From: Cepaea nemoralis
Taxonomy: Eukaryota; Mollusca; Gastropoda; Stylommatophora; Helicidae
Direction of reading: 5' to 3'
DNA length: 64,000 bases
Assembly (NCBI GenBank): GCA_014155875.1
Contig: JACEFZ010024517.1
Span: 70,001 to 134,000 of the forward strand
The notes below the pieces were generated by a model. The model had not been told where the DNA came from. It saw nothing but the letters and a program-made list of their open reading frames with translations, and did not search any database. Positions within the stretch are counted from its first letter, which is position 1, and each line of letters opens with the position of its first letter. The position numbers were made by a program, and so were the translations under genes. Shown here one piece after another: positions 1 to 8,301 of the stretch.

Positions 1-112
1 CTCAGTTTAATCTATTGCTGGCGTGTTATCAGTTTAATCTATTGCTGATGTGTTCTCAGCTAATCTATTGCTGGCGTGTTCTAGCTAATCTGTTGCTGAC
101 ATGCTTCCCCAC
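1..112. repeat. Short imperfect tandem repeat, about 28-bp unit
   Basis: About four diverged copies of a unit built around CTAATCTATTGCTGGCGTGT can be read. The array lies directly downstream of the C1q stop codon on the minus strand, so it would be 3' untranslated or intergenic DNA. No coding signal seen. Confidence 0.7.
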
Positions 113-118
113 TGGTTG

Positions 119-124
119 TTTATT
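119..124 (-). promoter_or_regulatory. Candidate polyadenylation signal AATAAA overlapping the C1q stop codon
   Basis: The minus strand reads TGAATAAA here: the TGA stop of the C1q exon (126-124) shares its final A with a canonical AATAAA hexamer. If used, the 3' UTR would be only a few tens of bases long, within the window. No transcript evidence is available, and other signals may lie beyond position 1. Confidence 0.4.
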
Positions 125-260
125 CACTTGTTTCCCACATCGACCAGATAGCCAGTGAAGGTAGTGTATCTGTTCAGACCGCTTCCGTGGATGCTGGATG
201 GGTTGTGAACTTTCACATAGACTCTGTCACCAGACTTGACACTCAGAGCTATGGAATTCC
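124..260 (-). CDS. C1q domain-containing protein, terminal exon (exon C)
   Basis: This exon encodes the C-terminal third of a C1q domain, the trimerising jelly-roll domain of secreted pattern-recognition and complement-like proteins. Visible motifs are GDRVYVKVHN followed by NRYTTFTGYLV, the usual last beta strands. A strong acceptor (TTTTGTCTGTCTCTAG) immediately precedes it. The exon starts with two bases that complete a Gly codon left by exon B (phase 1), then has 44 codons and a TGA stop. Together with exons A and B it gives a continuous domain of 132 residues, the usual C1q length of about 130. The neighbouring intronic DNA (about 320-560) is an ATC/CAT-rich stretch. No disabling change is seen. 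The secretory signal and any collagen or coiled-coil stalk must be encoded upstream of exon A and were not found. Confidence 0.93.
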
Positions 261-319
261 CTAGAGACAGACAAAAGGATTTATTTACTTCAATAACATT
301 GTGTATGGCCAGCATTTTC

Positions 320-560
320 GTCGACACTGTCATCATTATCATCACCAGCGTCAACATTAGCAACATAATTATTACCATCATCATTATCATCATCATTACC
401 GTCATAATCATCATCAGCACCATTAATATCATTATCACAGTCACCACCTTTATTAGCACAGTCACCACCATCATTATTACAATCACAATCACCACCATCA
501 TCATCGCCACTGTCATCAACAACATCAGCATCATCATTACCATCATCATCAAGTCTTTAA
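320..560. repeat. ATC/CAT-rich low-complexity tract
   Basis: The segment is dominated by imperfect CAT/ATC/ACC trinucleotides. It lies in intron 2 of the C1q gene, about 60 bp upstream of the last acceptor on the minus strand. Long open frames across it give Met- or Ile-rich products and are artefacts of composition. Confidence 0.85.
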
Positions 561-649
561 AAGTGTTTGCATATCCTTTACAGGACATCGCTGTCAACAT
601 CAGCATCTTTCAGCTGATTGTTGATTTGTTGGCATGATTACGCTCAGTA

Positions 650-805
650 GTTTGCCATTGCTTTCTGAGCGGCCGGCTCACATACCCCGTAAGTTACATA
701 CCGACGCGATTCGACCCACTGCTGATTCTCACCGTCGTCACGTTACTTACGAGAGTATACGAGATTACGGAGAAAAGTCGGTAACCACTAGGCCACGAAG
801 CCGGC
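650..805 (-). mobile_element. tRNA-derived SINE-like head
   Basis: On the minus strand a polymerase III A-box-like TGGCCTAGTGGTTA (795-782) is followed about 65 nt later by a B-box-like GGGTCGAATCGC (717-706). This spacing and the CGTGGCCTAGTGGTTA start resemble tRNA-related SINE heads. The fragment ends near GCAATGGCAAACTACTGAG. No tail or target duplication was identified, so its ends are uncertain. Confidence 0.45.
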
Positions 806-1440
806 ATCAATTTCTACATAGGAGGTTGAAAGATAATGGACAACTACCTCGCTTTTCATGTGGGTTCTCTTTCTCACACAGCCTAAATCCCCATGACTGT
901 TTCATTAAACGGTTTCTTTGTTAAATAAAAAACACTCTTCTCCTCCCAACCCCCACTCGCCTGTTATGTCCATGCGACTGTGTGTACACCCTCTCCGTGC
1001 TTTACCTCTTTCCTATCCCAGGAGTGTCTTCCTTCTAGAGATTGACTTCTCACCCCAACAGTAATGTTGTCTTTCACAATGCGTCACTTCCTGTCACCTG
1101 ACCTACGGAGCTCGTGGCAATTGATTGGGGGTTTGATTGTTGTACTTTAGGCTTTAAAAGTCTCCAGAAATAGAAACACTCGAGGTGTTTGTGGTGTTTT
1201 ATATATTTACGTCAATGTCTTTGGTTTGCGTGCTGAAGCAGGCATTCTCCCCTCGCCTTTCATTCTGCTACTTGTGATTGTGTTCTTACAAAGCTGACCC
1301 ATCCCACTTCCATTTGTGTTGACTCGGTGTGTGGATCCACTCAAGCCGAAGCCGTGAAATCTTGCTACAACTCTGATTATGTTAACCCACTTCATCTTGG
1401 GCCATAACAACCCCACCCCCCCACCCCCGCAACAACAGTC
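806..1440. other. Unassigned intronic sequence
   Basis: I see no convincing gene, RNA or repeat structure here, apart from a short C-rich run near 1407-1425. Short open frames on both strands lack recognisable motifs. It lies in intron 2 of the C1q gene. Confidence 0.5.
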
Positions 1441-1444
1441 AAAT

Positions 1445-1795
1445 AGTATGTCTACTTTACTGGCACCTTGCTGTCTTGACAGACGAATTTATTACATTGT
1501 GCTTCAAAAAGACATAATAACCACAACCTATGGCGGTGGTGAATGTGGCTGATAAAGCCATTTCGTGCTGTAAATGTTCGTCCACAGTGGATGCATGTGA
1601 AAGCATGGTCATTTGCACCATCATGCGCCAATTTCTGTCTCTCACGCTCTGTGAGTGCCTTATTTGCAATCATTTTCTTCTTTGTCTTGATTCCATTTCT
1701 AATAGTTGCCCTCCATGCAACGCGTTCAGCGGCGACGTGCTCCCAATGTGCATTATCAATGTCTGTATCAATCATATGTGTCTGTTTACTATCGT
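1445..1795 (-). mobile_element. LINE 3' end with C2H2-like terminal finger, 5'-truncated
   Basis: The minus strand encodes the C-terminal tail of a non-LTR retrotransposon ORF2. It has an AHWEHVAAERVAWRATIRNG-type block, then a CIHCGRTFTARNG...H...H finger, then a stop and a 3' UTR. The same arrangement and 3' UTR wording (GAAGCACAATGT ... GTCAAGAC.G.AAGGTGCCA) occurs at the end of the plus-strand LINE at 43903-46217, so the two are one family. This copy retains only about 350 bp. Confidence 0.8.
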
Positions 1796-1812
1796 TATTG
1801 TAATAACCCATT

Positions 1813-1833
1813 GGGCATGGATTGTCCATGCCC
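1813..1833. other. Perfect 9-bp hairpin
   Basis: GGGCATGGA, a 3-base loop, then TCCATGCCC. It sits in the short gap between two LINE fragments and next to a second, longer hairpin at 1837-1888. Confidence 0.75.
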
Positions 1834-1836
1834 AGT

Positions 1837-1888
1837 AATGAAAGGTTAGATTGTTGTAATATCATTGATCAAAATCTAACCTTTCATT
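1837..1888. other. Perfect 16-bp inverted repeat with 20-nt loop
   Basis: AATGAAAGGTTAGATT at 1837-1852 is exactly mirrored at 1873-1888. It lies at the junction upstream of the CR1/L2-like LINE fragment. Confidence 0.8.
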
Positions 1889-2396
1889 CCAATGTTCATG
1901 CTCTCGTTACACAAACAAAAAAGTATACCAACTTGCCAAAATTTAAAAAAAATTCCTTGATGACAACACAATACAAGTATTATATACTTCCCACATACAC
2001 ATACATATTAACTATTGCTCCACAATCTGGAATGGATGCTCCAAATAAATAACAAAATGTCTTTATTCACTCCAGAAAAAGCAATGCATTTAATTAATGG
2101 TAAAAAGCTTACCAACAAATCTAAGATACATGAACGTCCTCAATTACTGCCACTTCACAAACGCTTAATTTTCAACAAGGCCAAAATAATTCGTACAAAC
2201 ATAATTCAGAATGCTCCAAGCTATCTTTGGCCTTTGTTTAAATATATTGCAAGAGATACTGAACGACTAAACATACTTCTTCAAGTCCCTAAACCTAGGT
2301 TAGTCTTTTGCAAAATAGTCTTAGCGTACTCTGCTGCTCTGTTGTGGAACAATCTTCCACAAGAAATCACCACCAATCACTATACACAGAGTCGCA
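1889..2396 (+). mobile_element. CR1/L2-like LINE, 3' part of ORF2 (left half)
   Basis: This is a 5'-truncated LINE. Near 2140-2390 the plus strand encodes a run containing LLPLHKRLIFNKAKIIR, then LAYSAALLWNNLPQEI. The latter is the F/AYSGA-LWNSLP-type motif near the C-terminus of CR1/L2/jockey-like reverse transcriptases. Stops and frame changes upstream show decay. The ORF is interrupted at 2396 by the large inverted-repeat element and resumes at 12226. Confidence 0.8.
2391..2396. repeat. 6-bp target-site duplication, left copy (GTCGCA)
   Basis: GTCGCA directly abuts the left terminus AGTAGTATATTATGG of the large element. The same six bases follow its right terminus at 12220-12225. Confidence 0.85.
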
Positions 2397-2699
2397 AGTA
2401 GTATATTATGGTTTCCAGACACATATTTTTTTGGAGGCTGATAGGCTGATAGGGTTTATGAAGGAAATATGGGGAAAATTGTCGACTCGGCTCCAGAATC
2501 TGGAGGTTGATAGGGTTTATGAAGGAAATATGGGGAAAATGTTGACTCGGTAAAATTTTTTTGGGTGGGAACGGTTTTTTGACGGGTGTGAAAGTAATTA
2601 AGGTAAAAGTATTTTTAGTTGGTTGGTTCTGTAGTGGAAAGAGAGGGTGTGAAGGGGAAAGTTATTTTGGTTACGTAGGGTATATTAGTATGGGTAGTG

Positions 2700-3020
2700 A
2701 TGTATAAACAAGGGTGTGATGGGTCGTGGTTTCTACTCATGGGTTGGATATATGGTGGTTACGTATATGAATGTGTCTGTTCGTGGTGTAGTGATGTATA
2801 AACAAGGGTGTGATGGGTCGTGGTTTCTACTCATGGGTTGGGTATATGGTGGTTACGTATATGAATGTATTAGTATGCGTGGTGTAGTGATGTATAAACA
2901 AGGGTGTGATGGATCGTGGTTTCTACTCATGGGTTGGGTATATGGTGGTTACGTATATGAATGTGTTCACTATGCATGGTGTAGTGATGTATAAACAAGG
3001 GTGTGATGGGTCGTGGTTAT
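2700..3020. repeat. About 93-bp tandem repeat in left arm
   Basis: Roughly 3.5 copies of a unit containing GATGTATAAACAAGGGTGTG and CTACTCATGGGTTGG. The open frame through it only translates the repeat. The mirror array is at about 11590-11920. Confidence 0.85.
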
Positions 3021-3229
3021 ACTCGACGACTCATGGGTAGAGGTGTAGATGGTTACTATCATCTGAACAGTGTGATAGTAGTGAAGGTAAAGGGTGGTAT
3101 ATTCACTACCATCATTACAAAGGAAATCTTATAAAGTTATAATGGGTGTCATTTGATGGTAAGGGGTGGATATTAGTGATCAAGTAGGAGTGATATAGGG
3201 GTGGTCATAAATGTAATAAGAGGTGTTCG

Positions 3230-4110
3230 CAGTTACACACTGGTCAACCAGTGGTCAAGCAATGGTCAAGTAAGGGTCAAGTAGTCAAGTAAGGAAATTT
3301 TAGGGAAAAATGATTGTAATGAGATGGTGATAATTAAAGAGTGGTAAATTAGAGGTCAAGCAGTGGTCAAGCAGTGGTCAAGCAAGGAACATTTTAGGGA
3401 AAACTGGTCGTAGTGACATGGTAATGCAAAATATGGGGTAAATTAGTGGTCAAGTAGTGTTCAAGTAGTGGTCAAGCAGTGGTCAAGCTGTGGTTAAGTG
3501 AGGGAAATTTTAGGGAAAAGTGATTGTAATGAGATGGTGATGATTAAAGAGTGGTAAATTAGTGGTCAAGCAGTGGTCAAGCAGTGGTCAAGTGGTCAAG
3601 TAAGGAAAATTTTAGGGAAAATTGGTCGTAGTGACATGGTAATGCTTAAATTAGTGGTAAATTGGTGATCAAGTAGTGGTCAAGTAGTGGTCAAGCAGTG
3701 GTTAAGTGGTGGTTAAGTGAGGAAAATTTTAGGGAAAAGTGATTGTAATGATATGGTGATGCTTAAAGGGTGGTAAATTAGTGGTCAAGCAGTGGTCAAG
3801 TGAATAAATTTTAGGGAAAAGTGATTGTAATGATATGGTGATGCTTAAAGGGTGGTAAATTTGTGGTCAAGCAGTGGTCAAGCAGTGGTCAAGTGGTCAA
3901 GTGAATAAATTTTAGCGGAAAGTAGTTGTAGCGACATGGTGATGCTTAAAGGGTGGTCAAGTAGTGATCAAGTAGTGGTCAAGTGGTCGAGTGACCACTT
4001 AAATTGTAGAGGACGATGTGCCTAAGATTATGGTAGTGATTAAAGTGATCGATGACGTGGTCAAGCAGTGGTCAAGCAGTGGTCAAGTAGTCGAGTGACC
4101 ACTTAAATTG
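3230..4110. repeat. CAAGYAGTGGT short repeat in a higher-order array
   Basis: An 11-bp motif (AGTGGTCAAGC/T) is repeated two to four times per block. Blocks alternate with a conserved segment containing GGAAAATTTTAGGGAAAA and GTAATG.GATGGTGATG, giving a higher-order unit of roughly 110-130 bp. The mirror array is at about 10610-11385, with a different number of blocks. Confidence 0.8.
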
Positions 4111-4261
4111 TAGGGGAAAGTACGTATAGTGCAATGGTGGTGGGTAGAGTGAAGAAGAATCAATAGTAGTGATAATAGTACTACCAATAATATCGACAAG
4201 AATATTAGCTGGTGCGTTGTTAGAGATACAAGTATCTTTTTTTTTGTCGGGTGTGTAAAAA

Positions 4262-5000
4262 TCATACAAAGAGGGTCATACAACCACAAAGACAACGAAA
4301 CACACACACACGTACACACATACAGACACAGAAGTACAGACAAACCATACCATTACTACTGTCATCACAACTATACACAAGTACACACCCATAAACAAAT
4401 ACACAAAGAGGGTCACACAAACACACATACAAACACAAAGACAACCATACACAGACAACCCATACCATTACTACTGTCACATCAACACCTATACACATGT
4501 GCAGAGACAGCACAGACACACTCGTACCATTACTATCACCACAACTATACACAAGTACAGACACACAGACATCAACTACACAAATACACACCTACAAACA
4601 AAAACACACAAAGACACAGACACACTTGTACATACAGACATTAACACTGACAAGTACCCATACCCATCTCCTACCATTACTATTGTCATCACAACTATAC
4701 ACAACCACGTACAGACACATCTGCACGTACACACAGACATCAACTACTACAAACTCAAAGACACACACCCAAAGACAGACACACATCCATAATCAACCAC
4801 ACACAGACACAAAACACAAGTACAACCAGACATCAACTACACCCATACACACTTGATACACTTATACATACAGACATACACATAAAGACAGACAACCACA
4901 AAGACACACCCATACCATTACTACTGTCAACATCAGCTATACACAAGTATAGATACACTCACCCATCGCAAATACACACACCCATAGCCCTTTCCTGGCC
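4262..5000. repeat. CA-rich complex tandem repeat in left arm
   Basis: ACACAGACA-type dinucleotide-rich stretches alternate with a recurring CATACCATTACTACTGTCA / ACAACTATACACAAGTACA block. The mirror is at about 9720-10460. Thr/His-rich open frames here are compositional. Confidence 0.8.
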
Positions 5001-5204
5001 CCACAAGAATATTACAAACTACACAAACCACATACCCTTTTTGGTAAAGAACGCAGATGTCCGAGACAGCCCCTACGTCATCAACGCCATATGCAAAAGT
5101 CATTAAGCATGAGTCATCAGTTTGTAGGGAAGCAGGCGGGCGTTAGAAAACACTGTCTACAAAATTGCTACGTCAGCTATGTAGGGTCGTGTGCAGAACC
5201 AGTG

Positions 5205-5211
5205 TATAAAA
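5205..5211 (+). promoter_or_regulatory. TATA box of the left-arm zinc-finger gene
   Basis: TATAAAA lies about 280 bp upstream of the zinc-finger start codon. TACGTCA motifs occur at 5074-5080 and 5169-5175, resembling CRE half-sites. The arrangement is duplicated exactly in the right arm, where TATAAAA is at 9511-9505 on the minus strand. Role is inferred from position and sequence only. Confidence 0.55.
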
Positions 5212-5485
5212 TAGACGGCGTCTCTTGTGAGCTCAGTACCAGTTCACGGCTGACTTGGGTACCTACAGAGTTATTTTTGTGAAACCTGCTGTTGTAAGTC
5301 GCTTAGTGTAGTAAGCAGATATTATTCACGTACTGACTTGGCTAGCTACAGCAGTGAAACAGGTTGGTGTGAGCCTTATTCGTTTCGTCAGGCATCTGAT
5401 AAAACAGTGAAACATATATTGTATACATCAGAACTTTTTGGTGTTGTAAGAAAGCGAAAGTGTGTCTTATGACCAGTTTATCAAT

Positions 5486-6067
5486 ATGGCCACCAGATCT
5501 ACTTTCACGTGTTCAATGTGCGACAAAGACTTCCGTGATGCGAATAATCTTAATCGTCACATTCGGACCATTCACGGTACGAAATCATACTTATGTCATA
5601 TCTGTGGACAACTTTTCAACAGAAAAGACAATCTACAAAGACACATGCGAACACACCATCAACCACGTATGAATACATCAGAACCAGAGACGACAGCACC
5701 ATATGTATATTTACACCATCCTCGTAGTGTAAGTCAAGTACCAGACTACCACCACTGTATCTTCAATGATAACCTTACCCGCTACAATGGGAACATTCAC
5801 AATGATTATCCCTGTCAGTTACGTAACAATCTATACAATTCGAATCTACAACGGTACTTACATCACCAGATACCACGAGAAAGAACGACACCCTTAGACA
5901 CCCTGGCAACATGTCCACTCATAGTAGCAGAGGATATCCAACCAAATGATAGAGACAGCTTGGCAGCCCTTAAGGCGTACTGCAAGGACCTGTCGATTAT
6001 GCTACCCAATCAAGTGGTAGTATTAGAAAAAAGTGTCGACCACCGCTACCGGGTGGTTTTGGTATGA
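5486..6067 (+). CDS. Two-finger C2H2 zinc-finger protein in left TIR
   Basis: Starting at the ATG in AATATGGCCACC, the frame encodes 193 residues. Near the N-terminus are two fingers, CSMCDKDFRDANNLNRHIRTIH and CHICGQLFNRKDNLQRH-type. Both have C-X2-C-X12-H spacing and TFIIIA-like linkers, so DNA binding is expected. The remainder (about 130 residues) is unfamiliar and polar. It could bind the element's own DNA, but that is inference. An upstream ATG opens an overlapping frame of about 70 codons. The C-terminus ends VDHRYRVVLV because of a run of six A's near 6029; the right-arm copy has seven and ends differently. Not a gene I recognise by name. Confidence 0.75.
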   Translation: MATRSTFTCSMCDKDFRDANNLNRHIRTIHGTKSYLCHICGQLFNRKDNLQRHMRTHHQPRMNTSEPETTAPYVYLHHPRSVSQVPDYHHCIFNDNLTRYNGNIHNDYPCQLRNNLYNSNLQRYLHHQIPRERTTPLDTLATCPLIVAEDIQPNDRDSLAALKAYCKDLSIMLPNQVVVLEKSVDHRYRVVLV

Positions 6068-6414
6068 GACCTTCATAAAAAAGAAGTATTCAGATATCTC
6101 ATGTGTGATGACTTCGACAACAACAGTGTTGTGTTACTCAATCAAGCTATATCAGTCAACTGTATACTCAAAAATGAAGAGCACTAATCCAGAACTTTTT
6201 GGTTTTTCACTAACTATCTATGTCATTGATTTTTTCTTATATCACTAAACTGTTTTGATGAATAACACACATATTTTGTTGATAAAAATATTGAAATCAA
6301 GATTTTTGTTTTGTTGATTTTCTTTAGTGGGTTGTTTTCGTGACGTTGTCCTCTTCTTATCGGAGAGGGGATGAACAGAGACACATACAGACATGCACAG
6401 AGACATTTTATACA

Positions 6415-8102
6415 GACATGAACAAAATCGGGGGAAAAGTTATGGCAAATACAGAAATATTTCAGTCAAATGTATGAAAAGTAGGAAACTTTGCTAACCA
6501 AATACGGGAAGATACTGACCAAAATATGAAATGTCTAGGCCAAATTTATGAAAACTATGACAATATGATTACCAAATGGGAAGAGACTTTCAATCAAATT
6601 TATAAATATTTCAACTAAACTTATAAAAAACTAGGAAAATTTGTCAACCAAAAGGGAAAAGGTCAACCAAATACTGAAATATCTCAACCAAAACTTATAA
6701 AAATATTATCACTTCTTATAAAAAAATAGAAAAATGCGTCAGACAAATCGAAAAATGTTGGCCAAATTCAGATATAACTCGAACAAACTTATAAAAAGAT
6801 AGGAAAAAATATTATCCAACACAACTAAAATGGTGATCAAAGTTATAAATACCACATCCAAACTTATGAACAGTAGGAAACTTTGTTAACCTTATAAAAA
6901 GTAGGAATATTTGTCAAACAAAGCGAAGCAAGTAAAGACATATTTCAATCAAACTTATAAACGTGTCATCCAACATGATAAAAACTAGGAAAATCTGTCA
7001 GTCAGTCTAAGAAATAGCTATGGAAAAGTAAGAACTATGTCGACCAAACTAAGGCAAAGGTGTTACCAAAATTATGAAAAATGTAACTTCTGTAGTTATC
7101 TCATACGTGTCTTGAAGTTTTATCTGAAAACCCGTTATCAATGTCACCACTTTCTCGATTTTACATTACCGAAACCTCCAACTTCACCGTATCTGCTACA
7201 GAAACCCTTATACCGACTAAGCACTCATCTCTCCACACTCTTGGTTTCTTTCTAACACAAACTGGTCACATCAACAAGAACTTCAAACCTCCATTGTACA
7301 CGTGGTCCATTGAAACAGACATAACAACATTTATGGTAAGGTCGTCTATGGTTCCAACTAGTATAGTTTCTGTATCAGCTAGGTATTCATCATCACGGAA
7401 CCATTTCCCATGGCTGCCAGCTTCAACTTTCCATACCACAATGTCTGCTACACTATCATTTCATTGTTCCAGCTTTCAACAACACAACGGTTTTTTTCTC
7501 GAAGTCTGCCTAAAATACCATTTCTTAGGGTGTCCACTCCTAGCGCACTTTACCATTTCACATCTGCAATAACGACAAGTCTGCAAGCAACCACCACTGT
7601 CTGTTATAAACTCGGCCTTTCTTATAAACACGCCTACCTTAGTGAACTCATAAATACCAGCTACCACATCTTCTAACCGACTTTCAGTGTTTCATAACAA
7701 ATAACACTAACATTCGTTTTGATTACAGAACAATATGATTTCTGGTGACTAGGCAGATTTTCCAACCTAATAGAGGTAAAGCATCTGTCCCCCTAACCTA
7801 CTAAGCGCTATTCTAGACAACGAATACGGTCATCGATCAGCACCCCTAAGAAGAACTTGAAAAAACAACAGAGATTGGGTTCCTGAGACGAATTATCTGA
7901 ATTCGTTGGACTACCACAGTAATTAATGATGAACGCCTAAGGAAAATAGAGCATTATATACACCAAACACAACAAACTCTTTCTTACTAACCCTAACCCT
8001 AATTATACATCATTTAACCCTAACCTAACCCCTTACCCTAACTATTCACCAAACACAACAAACTCTTTCTGTAAGAGACATAGACACAAACCACTGTTAG
8101 AA
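6415..8102. other. Unique core of the inverted-repeat element
   Basis: The A-rich left half has diverged copies of AACTTATAAAAA-TAGGAAAA-TTTGTCAACCAAA spaced by about 60-70 bp (roughly 6430-7080). The rest lacks recognisable proteins. Open frames of 60-140 codons at 7037-7676 show no motif. No transposase, integrase or polymerase is seen. Confidence 0.6.
7987..8042. repeat. Short telomere-like CCCTAA tract
   Basis: CTAACCCTAACCCTAA, then degenerate AACCCTAACCTAACCCC and TTACCCTAACT. This resembles a small interstitial telomeric repeat, the complement of TTAGGG, inside the element core. Confidence 0.6.
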
Positions 8103-8296
8103 ACCGAAAAAGTTAAATTTTAATTCATTTAAAAATATTAAATCGTAATTTTATTGCGCCAAATGTAAGCTCGATATAGTCCTATACATAACCTATACCT
8201 ATACCTATACATAGTCTATATCTGTATATTAAGTGAAGCGAAATAAAATTACGATTTAATATTTTTAAGTGTTAATTAAAATTTAACTTTTTCGGT
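8103..8296. mobile_element. 194-bp palindromic MITE-like element
   Basis: The left end ACCGAAAAAGTTAAATTTTA is mirrored at the right end. Inverted similarity extends about 57 bp on each side (shared TAAAAATATTAAATCGTAAT). The centre is TATACCTA-rich. No clear target duplication was seen. It abuts the inner end of the right arm. Confidence 0.7.
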
Positions 8297-8301
8297 ATAA
8301 A

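Larger units (their letters stand above)
2397..6414 (+). repeat. Terminal inverted repeat, left arm (4018 bp)
   Basis: Reading rightwards: terminus, two copies of a GGTTTATGAAGGAAATATGG block, a 93-bp repeat, an array of CAAGYAGTGGT motifs, a CA-rich array, a promoter and a C2H2 gene. Similarity to the reverse complement of 8302-12219 ends at TTTTATACA near 6414. The arms differ mainly by repeat copy number and scattered substitutions. Confidence 0.9.

Noticed and set aside
124..606. A single 160-codon minus-strand protein including a Met-rich N-terminus
   Set aside because: The Met-rich part is the intronic ATC/CAT tract. A clean acceptor at 261-266 separates it from the C1q exon.
634..924. 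96-codon plus-strand frame
   Set aside because: No motif, and it lies opposite a tRNA-derived SINE-like head.
2716..2994. 92-codon Gly/Trp/Tyr-rich frame in the left arm, duplicated in the right arm
   Set aside because: It spans three copies of the 93-bp tandem repeat and has no independent coding signal.
4262..5000. Thr/His-rich and Cys/Val-rich frames on opposite strands
   Set aside because: They reflect the CA/GT-rich repeat; the same frames reappear mirrored in the other arm.
7037..7676. Open frames of 70-140 codons in the core of the inverted-repeat element
   Set aside because: They overlap in several frames, lack motifs and are not supported by codon or start context.
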